64,000 nt of DNA from Bacteroidaceae bacterium (GTDB lineage: Bacteria > Bacteroidota > Bacteroidia > Bacteroidales > Bacteroidaceae), in NCBI GenBank assembly GCA_017615835.1, contig JAFZZI010000005.1, positions 1 through 64,000 on the forward strand, written 5' to 3'. The position numbers were made by a program, and so were the translations under genes. The notes below the pieces were generated by a model. That model did no database searches and was not told the DNA's origin. It worked only from the letters and a program-made list of their open reading frames with translations. Shown one piece after another: positions 40,901 through 47,670 of this stretch (positions are counted from its first letter, which is position 1; each line of letters opens with the position of its first letter).

Positions 40901-42996
40901 CTGACGACGTGGTGGATTTCGCGATGATGGGTATAGACCACATCTTCGTTGACGAGAGCCACATGTTCAAGAACCTGGGTTTCTCTACACGTCACGACCG
41001 CGTGGCGGGGCTGGGTAACAACGAAGGAAGTAAGCGTGCTTACAATCTCCTGATGGCCATCCGTACTATCCAGCAGAGGACGGGCCGAGACCTCGGAGCC
41101 ACGTTCCTTTCAGGTACCACCGTCACCAACAGCCTGACGGAACTTTATAGTTTGTTCCGCTATCTCAGGCCAAAGGCACTGGAGAAGCAGGGCATCACCT
41201 GTTTCGATGCATGGGCCGCTATCTTCACAAAGAAGAGTACGGAGTATGAGTTTTCAATTACCAATCAGATTATTCTGAAGGAGCGCTTCAGGTACTTCAT
41301 AAAAGTGCCGGAGTTGGCTATGTTCTATAACGAGATAACAGACTTCCGCACGGCGGAGGATGTAGGTATTGACCGTCCCAGAAAGCATACTATGCTGCTG
41401 AATATCAAGCCTACACCATATCAGGAGCAGTATATCAAGACGCTGATGGAGTTTGCCCGGAGCGGAGACTTCCGTCTGATCGGAATGGAGAACGTGACAG
41501 ACCAGCAGCAGAAAGCAAAGATGCTCTATGCTACCGACAAAGCTCGCAAGATGTCACTCGACATGCGTCTTATCGACGAGTCGTACCCGGATCACCCGCA
41601 GAGCAAGGCCAGCCGCTGCGCTGAACTCATCAAGCAATACTACGACCTCTACGCCGAGCAGCGTGGCACTCAGATGGTATTCAGCGACCTCTCGGCCTAC
41701 GACCCCAAGAAGTGGAATGTCTATTCCGAGATCAAGCGTAAGCTGGTGGAGGACTACGGTATACCGGCCAATGAGATCCGCTTTATCCAGGAGGCCAAAT
41801 GTGAGAGCAAGAAGAATGCGCTCATTAAGGATGTAAACGACGGCAAGGTGAGGGTGTTGTTTGGTTCCACCCAGATGCTCGGCACGGGAGTCAACGCCCA
41901 GCAGAGAGTGGTTGCTGTACACCATCTCGACACGCCGTGGCGACCGTCCGACCTGGAACAGCGTGATGGTCGCGCTGTCCGTAGGGGTAACGAAGTGGCC
42001 AAGCAGTATGCAGGAAACCAAGTCGATATCATCATCTATGCTGTAGAACGCAGCCTGGACTCCTATAAGTTTAACCTTCTGCACTGCAAGCAGACGTTTA
42101 TCCAGCAGTTGAAGCGCGGTCAACTCAGCATCCGAACCCTGGATGAGGGAGTGATGGACGAGAAGACGGGCGCCAATTTTGCAGAGTTCATGGCTGTGCT
42201 GTCAGGCAACACCGATCTGTTGGAACGCGCCAAACTGGAGAAGAAGATTGCCGGATTAGAAGCGGAGAAGAAGACATTTGCCCGTGAGAAGGTTGAGCAG
42301 GAACATCGCCGCGAGCGACTGGAAAAGGACTGTGAGGTGCTAGAACAGAATATCCGGAGTGTGAGAGAGGATGCGGAGCGCTTTACAAATGAAGTGCGCC
42401 GCTTACCGGATGGTGGTGTTGCAAATGACATTGTTATAGACGGCTTTGTAGCGTACCGTCTCGACAAGGATGGCAAACCATACGGCAAGCCTATCTCGCC
42501 GCTGCATTCAGTGACAGCAGATGACTTTGCCAAGGCTGTCGGTCAGGAGATGCTGCGAATCGCCGCTACTGCCCGTACCGATGGCAGACACGTCACCATC
42601 GGCAATATCTATGGATTCCCTATCAGTGTAAAAACCACAACAACCACGACCATCCTTGACGGCAAGGAGCAGACGGACTATACGAATCAGTTCTACGTCA
42701 GCGGTGACAGATTGATGTATATCGTCAATAAGACCGGACGGCTGAACCGCACCTCGGCAGCCCTGTCGGCAACCCTGCCTCTGCAGACTCTGCAGCATTT
42801 GTCTGATATTGCCAACGGCTGGCAGCAGTCGCTTGACGAGGACCGCCGACGCATTCAGCAACTCAGTGACATCCTCGCCCAGACGTGGCCGAAGGAGGAA
42901 GCGTTGAAGCAGCTGCGTGCAGACCTGTCTATACTCGACCGCAAGATCAGCAAGAGTATTCACATTGACGAGCAACCTATACAACAGGCGGCATAG
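37975..42996 (+). CDS. Giant N6-adenine methyltransferase-SF2 helicase fusion (DarB-like)
   Basis: 1673 aa. N-terminal methyltransferase: YTGFGG, YYTPAHFVRHLFNALYG, SAM motif I LDPAAGMGVF (about residue 123) and motif IV as ATNVPFGD (about 200), where most enzymes have NPPF. Then a helicase: Walker A DHEVGSGKTLIM (about 826), DEAH box as VDESHMFKN (about 991), motif III SGTTVTNS, and C-terminal QMLGTGVNAQQ and QRDGRAVRRG (about 1328). A charged coiled coil near 1425-1480 precedes the C-terminal domain. Similar fusions occur on phage P1 (DarB, antirestriction) and Bacteroidales elements. The Val in NVPF raises the question of whether methylation is active. Confidence 0.85.
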   Translation: MSMLQRLRDNIAAIKYVLTGEGDREVLAKYTGFGGMNFILNPIDRPWNKSEQVYVDDTIELHTLLRSHCSSEREYDAWMQSLKASVLTAYYTPAHFVRHLFNALYGINDTYYGNKFLPKTMLDPAAGMGVFAFSAKLRSLGTRELQVTAYEKDLLTGMMLNTHKGDGLSVFVDGFEKFPKEELGLYDLVATNVPFGDIRVFDPEYSNSKSEVRREAARMIHRYYVLKGLDCLRDGGLEVYIITSNYLNRDGEQLAEALKQSRLIGAYRLANNLFKESGTEVGTDLLVLQKDSGKQGLTADETWLLTQYEDSGCPTNMYFDMKPDHVIATTWTVDTDAYGKRALVYMHRDGVSGISRQMSEVLAKDMKSNFDVKLYEGSPAATVCSTGGDMKVRAKAEKSGKEQLLEGILEEYTALYEREQSTRTEQADKREHLNQLYDYFVQCYGCMNDKKNIKAVEHVSKELLSLEVKEGGGWQKADIFRKPVAFATESVLTAATAQEALAVSLNEYGWVNILRMKELTGKDEDELARELEGEIFYNPLELKFETRSKFISGNVIEKLEKIKECYPKVAQYLVGQTDEHTNLPELEVPEEVRILQSMKALRDAIPTPIPFEDLDFNLGERWMDADIYGKFASEFFSMPEEEGKSSYWSGKVTVTVKYNPLLDQFAASATSHNEKIWSQYSISSEATRSLDGIELLIHALQNTCPKMLKYKRDAQGRCIYNDKGEHETVEDADKTQLANAKIEEIRQGYQDWLLRQPKELKDELTALYNRRFNCFVKPKYDGSHQTFPGIDMKGLERKYGVKSLYDSQRDCIWMLVQNGGGICDHEVGSGKTLIMCIAAHEMKRLGLAHKPMIIGLKANVSAIAETYRTAYPQAKVLYATAADFSGSERADFFNRMKNNNWDCVIMSHDQFSRIPQSDEVQRDMLYDEMRQIDEALEVARQWGYSISARVLKGLERRKQNMAAKIQAIQNAIQTRTDDVVDFAMMGIDHIFVDESHMFKNLGFSTRHDRVAGLGNNEGSKRAYNLLMAIRTIQQRTGRDLGATFLSGTTVTNSLTELYSLFRYLRPKALEKQGITCFDAWAAIFTKKSTEYEFSITNQIILKERFRYFIKVPELAMFYNEITDFRTAEDVGIDRPRKHTMLLNIKPTPYQEQYIKTLMEFARSGDFRLIGMENVTDQQQKAKMLYATDKARKMSLDMRLIDESYPDHPQSKASRCAELIKQYYDLYAEQRGTQMVFSDLSAYDPKKWNVYSEIKRKLVEDYGIPANEIRFIQEAKCESKKNALIKDVNDGKVRVLFGSTQMLGTGVNAQQRVVAVHHLDTPWRPSDLEQRDGRAVRRGNEVAKQYAGNQVDIIIYAVERSLDSYKFNLLHCKQTFIQQLKRGQLSIRTLDEGVMDEKTGANFAEFMAVLSGNTDLLERAKLEKKIAGLEAEKKTFAREKVEQEHRRERLEKDCEVLEQNIRSVREDAERFTNEVRRLPDGGVANDIVIDGFVAYRLDKDGKPYGKPISPLHSVTADDFAKAVGQEMLRIAATARTDGRHVTIGNIYGFPISVKTTTTTTILDGKEQTDYTNQFYVSGDRLMYIVNKTGRLNRTSAALSATLPLQTLQHLSDIANGWQQSLDEDRRRIQQLSDILAQTWPKEEALKQLRADLSILDRKISKSIHIDEQPIQQAA

Positions 42997-43034
42997 CCCT
43001 TGATGATAATCCCGGAAGGGGCTATACTATTACA

Positions 43035-43073
43035 AAAGGGTCAGGTGCTTTAACAGGAGTTCCTGATCCCTTT
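43035..43073 (+). terminator. Hairpin after the giant gene, likely terminator
   Basis: AAAGGGTCAGG pairs with CCTGATCCCTTT (one-base bulge) around a 16-nt loop, followed by TTCT. A second weaker pairing TAGCCCTT/AAGGGGCTA lies just upstream (42994-43023). Probably ends transcription of the 1673-aa gene. Confidence 0.55.
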
Positions 43074-43116
43074 CTATCATAATTTCTATTTTGAACTCCC
43101 TAAAACATAACGCATT

Positions 43117-43920
43117 ATGGCACAGATTTTCTCTAAAGAGAATCCTAACGGATTAAACGAACTCATCATCGACATGACACCCCGACATGAACCGTACGAC
43201 AGACAGCGAGGTTTCGGACGCGAGGTGCTACGTAACGTGTATTACCGCATAGAGGTGAAAAATTACACCTACACCTTTGCTAACTATGGTGGCAAGTATG
43301 AGCGAGAAGCACAGCAGGGACGTGAGAATACCTGCAAGTATTTTGACGAGATAGTGGCTATACTGCAGGCCGCAGGATGGACGCTGGCTACGGAAAAGTG
43401 GCGCAATGAGCATTCGGGATCCTGTCCCCAACTGATAAAAGGCAATCAGAAACTCTATTGTCACCCGCAGAGTATCAGTGGCTGCGTGAAAGCTGACGAG
43501 GTGGATGATATAGCCCGACTCTTCACCAAAGCCAAGACCTTCAGCCATTACCACACCGACGACTACAGAGATGTTATTGTCACCACCGACACCGCCGACG
43601 AAATGAAACTCTACCACCAGACGTATGACGCAACCGCCAATCATGTGCTGGAGGAGTTGACGACCACCAAGCGCCGCAACCTTTACAAGAACGAGAACGA
43701 TGTATGGCTTCGCCTATTTGAACGGCTATCTATTGATACTAAAAGGGCAGGAAAAATCTATAACTTCGATCATGTGGAGCAGGCCTATGCCAATGATATC
43801 ATTCAGAAGGCAAAGGCCGACGGATGGCTAGTCGAAGCAAAAGGCCGCAACAACAGTCATCTCATTCGCTGGATTAACAAGGCGGAACAGCGTAAAATGG
43901 AATTTACAACACAAAAATAA
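43117..43920 (+). CDS. Hypothetical protein (267 aa)
   Basis: No recognised motif. N-terminal half has ITYRIEVKNYTYTFANYGGKYE-like beta content, the middle is helical (DIARLFTKAKTFSHYHTDDY), and the C-terminal 90 residues look like a small winged-helix (NDVWLRLFERLSIDTKRAGKIYNFDHVEQAYANDIIQKAKADGWLVEAKG). It is followed after 5 nt by the next gene. Confidence 0.6.
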   Translation: MAQIFSKENPNGLNELIIDMTPRHEPYDRQRGFGREVLRNVYYRIEVKNYTYTFANYGGKYEREAQQGRENTCKYFDEIVAILQAAGWTLATEKWRNEHSGSCPQLIKGNQKLYCHPQSISGCVKADEVDDIARLFTKAKTFSHYHTDDYRDVIVTTDTADEMKLYHQTYDATANHVLEELTTTKRRNLYKNENDVWLRLFERLSIDTKRAGKIYNFDHVEQAYANDIIQKAKADGWLVEAKGRNNSHLIRWINKAEQRKMEFTTQK

Positions 43921-43925
43921 ACATT

Positions 43926-44573
43926 ATGGCACTGTTAAATTCAACCTTCGTACTGACAGCGAGGCTGGGAGAGTACGACATCAATGTGTTTCACTATAAC
44001 TGTACAAGTCTGGAAGAAGCTCTTAGTCAGTTCTGGCACAATGACTATCCTGAGCATCTGATTGAACACGATAGTAACACACTGTTCCCCATCGACATCA
44101 TCTGCATGCCCGACGAGGATGGACAGGTAGAGCGGACACTACATCTTATGTTTAACTGCGTCGCTTTTAACCACTTCTTTGACAAAGGCTGGAGCGCATC
44201 GAGTCAGGAGCCCGACAAACGCTACACTCTCGACCAGTTCCTTAAGGATATTGACCGCAAGAGCGAGAAACAGAATGACATCACATCGTTCATGTTCTAC
44301 ATGTGGAATGCCTGGTGTGAGGAAGAATGCCAGGAGGCGTTCAAAGACAGCGACTGGAAACACTTCTGGTCTAAGTGGTGTCACTGGTGTAACCAGATAG
44401 GCAGCGCATGGGGAGCCACCGAGCGCTTTTACTCCGAGTTGTCTGACCACAACCGCGACAGGCTTGTACGCCGAGCTCTCGCCATCTACGAGGGCCGCCA
44501 CGACAAGCGTAACGTTCATGCACCTCATGCCGAGTCACCAGCTGACACGAAGACAAACATTTCTGAACAATAA
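43926..44573 (+). CDS. Hypothetical protein (215 aa)
   Basis: Trp-, His- and Cys-rich, acidic (FYMWNAWCEEECQEAFKDSDWKHFWSKWCHWCNQIGSAWGA); the clustered WC and HW pairs could bind metal. C-terminal 40 residues are polar. No family recognised. Confidence 0.6.
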   Translation: MALLNSTFVLTARLGEYDINVFHYNCTSLEEALSQFWHNDYPEHLIEHDSNTLFPIDIICMPDEDGQVERTLHLMFNCVAFNHFFDKGWSASSQEPDKRYTLDQFLKDIDRKSEKQNDITSFMFYMWNAWCEEECQEAFKDSDWKHFWSKWCHWCNQIGSAWGATERFYSELSDHNRDRLVRRALAIYEGRHDKRNVHAPHAESPADTKTNISEQ

Positions 44574-44591
44574 ACTTAAAAACATAATGAC

Positions 44592-44666
44592 ATGGTAGAA
44601 AACTGGATTCTTTTATTTCTTGTGTTAGCGGCTATTATTAAGTCGGTCCTGAAAAAGAGAGATTAA
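44592..44666 (+). CDS. Possible 24-aa single-span membrane peptide
   Basis: ATG 44592 to TAA 44666: a short hydrophobic helix ENWILLFLVLAAIIKSVL with a basic KKRD end. Genes of this size are hard to prove; spacing between flanking genes and clear topology support it weakly. Confidence 0.35.
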   Translation: MVENWILLFLVLAAIIKSVLKKRD

Positions 44667-44685
44667 CAATCAAAACGACAAGATT

Positions 44686-44829
44686 ATGGCTAAGAGATAT
44701 TATGTTAGGTGGTTTACCAGCGAAGGCTACAACTACAAGGATACGAGCAATGTGGATTGGCACGGCGTGAAACGTTTTAAAAAAATTGCCAAGCTACTTG
44801 GCGACAGAATAGAATACGAAGAAATGTAA
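44686..44829 (+). CDS. Hypothetical small protein (47 aa)
   Basis: ATG 44686 to TAA 44829, ttATG context. Basic and aromatic (KRYYVRWFTSEGYNYKD). No family recognised. Confidence 0.5.
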   Translation: MAKRYYVRWFTSEGYNYKDTSNVDWHGVKRFKKIAKLLGDRIEYEEM

Positions 44830-44867
44830 CGGCTATTAGAAAAATCAAAAATTATACAATTTCAATT

Positions 44868-45452
44868 ATGACACATGACGATATTAGAATGATTGACGAC
44901 CATCTGCACAACTTGGTAAATGGTGAGCTTTTCACGGCTGAGTTGAGCGTTGACGGCGAGTATGCAAATCTGTTATTTAACGGCTGTAAGATTTACCATG
45001 ACTCAGCCAATGAGGATCTGTACTCATCAGAGTCGGCGCAGGCCGTCTTCGAGCAAATTATATCCGAGCTTCCTGGCAGATTTGTAGGTGTGATGAAGGC
45101 CGCAATGGCCACCGGTTTCATTCCAACATTGAATCAGGAGCTGGAAGCCATGTTTATTGATGCCGAGAACTATCTCTGCGCCAACACAGAGGATGATGAC
45201 TGTAAGGTGGATATTATCGGTGACTTCTGGTTAAATCCGAACTACCTGCTGTGGATGGATGAGGATAACAACATCTGTTCTGAGCAGTATGGTCAGATAA
45301 TCAGCGACAACTACCGCGACCGCAGCTATTACCGGTATCAGGACGGAAAACTATCTCCTGCCAAGTTTTACGATTGTGAAGATGCCGATGTGTACACCTA
45401 CCTGGATAAAGTGGTAGATGGTAAAGGTCAAGTATGGATCCTGTTAGCATAA
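44868..45452 (+). CDS. Hypothetical acidic protein (194 aa)
   Basis: Strongly acidic, alpha/beta. Last base of its stop codon is the first base of the next start (TAATG at 45450-45454), so the next gene is translationally coupled. No motif recognised. Confidence 0.6.
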   Translation: MTHDDIRMIDDHLHNLVNGELFTAELSVDGEYANLLFNGCKIYHDSANEDLYSSESAQAVFEQIISELPGRFVGVMKAAMATGFIPTLNQELEAMFIDAENYLCANTEDDDCKVDIIGDFWLNPNYLLWMDEDNNICSEQYGQIISDNYRDRSYYRYQDGKLSPAKFYDCEDADVYTYLDKVVDGKGQVWILLA

Positions 45453-45565
45453 TGATTATGGATAGAAATATGAAGTACGGATATTGTCGCGACTGCTCCA
45501 ACAAGGGATGCTGTGACAGGTGTTATCGTGGAAGTTATTATGAACCAAAACCCGATGAAGAATGA
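45452..45565 (+). CDS. Small Cys-rich, probably zinc-binding protein (37 aa)
   Basis: ATG 45452 to TGA 45565. CRDCSNKGCCDRC gives CxxC and CCxxC, enough for a zinc knuckle. It overlaps both neighbours by 1 and 4 nt (TAATG and ATGA), which strongly supports it as a real coupled gene. Confidence 0.55.
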   Translation: MIMDRNMKYGYCRDCSNKGCCDRCYRGSYYEPKPDEE

Positions 45566-45732
45566 ATTTTAACAAAAATCACGAAATTCACTCTTTTACC
45601 CTACGTGCTAAGGATGGACGGGAGCGCAGAACTCTGGTGTGGATTCCCAACGAAGCAGTGCGAGAGGATTTCTACATCAAGGCCCGCAAGCGTGGACTTG
45701 AAGTAATCGAAAATAATAGTTATCATGCATAA
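45562..45732 (+). CDS. Hypothetical small basic protein (56 aa)
   Basis: ATG 45562 overlaps the previous stop (ATGA). LRAKDGRERRTLVWIPNEAVREDFYIKARKRGLEVIE reads as strand-helix-strand. It ends just before the bidirectional terminator at 45745. Confidence 0.5.
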   Translation: MNFNKNHEIHSFTLRAKDGRERRTLVWIPNEAVREDFYIKARKRGLEVIENNSYHA

Positions 45733-45744
45733 AATTATCTTACC

Positions 45745-45772
45745 AGCCGCTCCAATCGGGGCGGCTTTTTTT
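45745..45772. terminator. Terminator between convergent genes
   Basis: AGCCGCTCC pairs with GGGGCGGCT (one G-T pair) around AATC, followed by a long T-run on the plus strand. It lies at the meeting point of the 45562 gene and the minus-strand regulator. Confidence 0.8.
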
Positions 45773-46565
45773 ATTTTTTGCTACTATTCTTGGCTCCATA
45801 AGGCGGGGCAGGCTCGGCCGCAATGGATAGGTGGGAATTGTTGATATTCTCAATATTTACGCTGACACGGCGCGAAAGTGCTTCATGTGACTTCAGAAGT
45901 GTGCTGTATTTCTTACTCAGGTCCTCTACGGTAGCGGTGAGGGTGGTAATTTTTTTGCGGAGTTCGGCAATATCGGCAAGGAGCGGGTCATCACTCCGGG
46001 ACGGGAAAGCGGTGTTCCTTTCGGTGTCGCGGCCTTTGTGTTTTAGGTCGTTGGGGATGTTGGGTTCAATCAGGAAGCGGAAAGGCGATATGTCGTAGTG
46101 GTTGCAGACTGCAAAAAATACGTCAATAGGGAAGCGTTTACGCAGCAAAAAACGCTCGTGAGGCTTCTGTGAAGTAACACCCATGACGGCAGCTACATCC
46201 TTCCAGTAGATTTTACCCTCGCCGTCGCCGAAGGTCAGCTCTACAGCTTGCATATCCCATGTAACAGGTTTCCATCGTTCATAGGGCAGGGTGGCGCTCT
46301 CACGCTCCGGGATAATGTGATTGCTGTCTTGTGACACAAAATAGTGTGCTGGCATACGCAGAGCATTGCAAATTTTAAGCAACACCTGTACCGAAGGTGT
46401 TATGTCGGCTTTTGTGTAACGGTTCAGCACCTGTTGTGTCAGCCCGCATCGCCTGGCAATCTCGGCCTCTGATATCTGTAAAACCTTTGAAAGCTTGCTA
46501 AATAGCGAATTATTAAAACTCCATTTATCCATGCGATTCTGATGTTGATTTACTTTTTTTAACAT
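45771..46565 (-). CDS. CI-like XRE-family repressor with coiled coil
   Basis: 264 aa. An N-terminal HTH (LFSKLSKVLQISEAEIARRCGLTQQVLNRYTKADITPSVQVLLKICNALRM) is of the XRE/Cro-CI type. A second region WKDVAAVMGVTSQKPHERFLLRKRFPIDVFFAVCNHYDISPFRFL looks like a second, degenerate HTH. The C-terminal part is a coiled coil for dimerisation; there is no LexA/CI protease domain, so induction is probably not by RecA self-cleavage. It is divergent from the 46655-47627 genes. A start at ATG 46532 is also possible. Confidence 0.75.
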   Translation of the reverse strand: MLKKVNQHQNRMDKWSFNNSLFSKLSKVLQISEAEIARRCGLTQQVLNRYTKADITPSVQVLLKICNALRMPAHYFVSQDSNHIIPERESATLPYERWKPVTWDMQAVELTFGDGEGKIYWKDVAAVMGVTSQKPHERFLLRKRFPIDVFFAVCNHYDISPFRFLIEPNIPNDLKHKGRDTERNTAFPSRSDDPLLADIAELRKKITTLTATVEDLSKKYSTLLKSHEALSRRVSVNIENINNSHLSIAAEPAPPYGAKNSSKK

Positions 46566-46654
46566 ACGATAGATTGTTAAATCTACAACTATTCGTTTGA
46601 TGATTCACAGAATAGTTTTACCTTCGCCATAAAATTACAACAATTTCGTGTAAT
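46566..46654. promoter_or_regulatory. Divergent promoter/operator region of the switch
   Basis: Plus strand: TTTG (46596-46599), 19 bp, TACCTTCG (46619-46626), close to consensus. On the minus strand TAGATTTA resembles a -7 box. An inverted repeat AGATT-GTTA-AATCT (46571-46584) lies next to the repressor start and is a candidate operator. Confidence 0.55.
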
Positions 46655-46924
46655 ATGAGCAATGACAAGAAGAAATTGACATCATGTATTGGGCACTACC
46701 TAATAGGTATATTATTGGCTCTACTTGGCAGGAACCCATACCGAAAGGAGCTTGATAGAGCAAAGACCGAATTGGCAAAGGCGATGGAGAATGTGCAGTC
46801 GCTAAAGGAAGAGTATGACCAGATGCTTACGGAATTTGGCAAGTCAAAAAGATTAGTGACACGCCTGGAGCGACAGGTGGAATCATTGAAAGCTCAGCAT
46901 GGCTTAAAGAGAGAACAGAAATAA
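46655..46924 (+). CDS. Small membrane-associated coiled-coil protein (89 aa), paralogue of 47220 gene
   Basis: N-terminal hydrophobic helix (IGHYLIGILLALLGRNPYR) then a continuous coiled coil (ELDRAKTELAKAMENVQSLKEEYDQMLTEFGKSKRLVTRLERQVESL). The ALLGxxPYR motif at the membrane boundary recurs in the product of 47220, two genes later. First gene of the divergent, presumably repressor-controlled operon. Confidence 0.6.
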   Translation: MSNDKKKLTSCIGHYLIGILLALLGRNPYRKELDRAKTELAKAMENVQSLKEEYDQMLTEFGKSKRLVTRLERQVESLKAQHGLKREQK

Positions 46925-46930
46925 CATGAT

Positions 46931-47218
46931 ATGGACTTAGGAAATGCAATCAAGACACTGCGGACAAAGCAGGGTATGACGCAGGCGCAACTGGCTGAGA
47001 AAATCGGCATGAGCATCAACGCCGTCAGTTCACTTGAGACAGGTAAGGCTTATCCGCCCAAGGCAACAGTGGAAAAGTTATGCGAGGCATTTGGAATCTC
47101 TGCTGCACTTTTCCAGCTTTCGGTCATTGATGAGGGTGATTTCCCGGAAGAGAAGCGTGTTCTCTACCGCGCCATGCTGGAGCCGTTGAAGAATGAATTG
47201 TTGGATAAGAATGGTTAA
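46931..47218 (+). CDS. XRE-family HTH regulator (Cro-like)
   Basis: 95 aa. A clear XRE HTH: IKTLRTKQGMTQAQLAEKIGMSINAVSSLETGKAYPPKATVEKLCEAFGIS. The size suits Cro. Divergent to the CI-like gene, it probably forms the second arm of the lysis/maintenance switch. Confidence 0.85.
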   Translation: MDLGNAIKTLRTKQGMTQAQLAEKIGMSINAVSSLETGKAYPPKATVEKLCEAFGISAALFQLSVIDEGDFPEEKRVLYRAMLEPLKNELLDKNG

Positions 47219-47219
47219 T

Positions 47220-47627
47220 ATGAAAAGGTATCTAAAAAACCTGATGAAAGCTTTGCTTGGTATCGACCCATATCGGTTGAAAATAAAGCAAGCAATGGCA
47301 GATTATGGACTGACAGTTAGTAGCATACAGCAGTTTATAGCTGCCGGGGTGCAGTGTAAGGAGGAACTGGCTGTAGAAAGGGAGCGTATAGTTAGCTATC
47401 AGAACCTGACAGAAAACCTACGACAACGCATTACAGAGAAGGATATTGAGATCCACAGGCAAGCGATGAATTATCAGCAAGAGTTCGCCAAGATGCGTAA
47501 CACATACGACAAGGATATCAAAGAGCGTGACGAAAGGATTGCCGGACTTCGCAAGGACTTGGATGATACGCTGGAACTTCTGCAGAATGCAACTCATGCT
47601 CTTGCTGATACAAGTAAGGCAAAATAA
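47220..47627 (+). CDS. Coiled-coil protein (135 aa), paralogue of 46655 gene
   Basis: ATG 47220. Starts MKRYLKNLMKALLGIDPYRLKIKQAMADYGL, sharing ALLGxxPYR with 46655, then a long coiled coil (VERERIVSYQNLTENLRQRITEKDIEIHRQ...). Unlike its paralogue, the N-terminal helix is amphipathic rather than clearly transmembrane. Function unknown. Confidence 0.6.
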   Translation: MKRYLKNLMKALLGIDPYRLKIKQAMADYGLTVSSIQQFIAAGVQCKEELAVERERIVSYQNLTENLRQRITEKDIEIHRQAMNYQQEFAKMRNTYDKDIKERDERIAGLRKDLDDTLELLQNATHALADTSKAK

Positions 47628-47670
47628 TGTCTGGCAAGACTATCTTACAGATACTGTAAAAGTGTAATTT

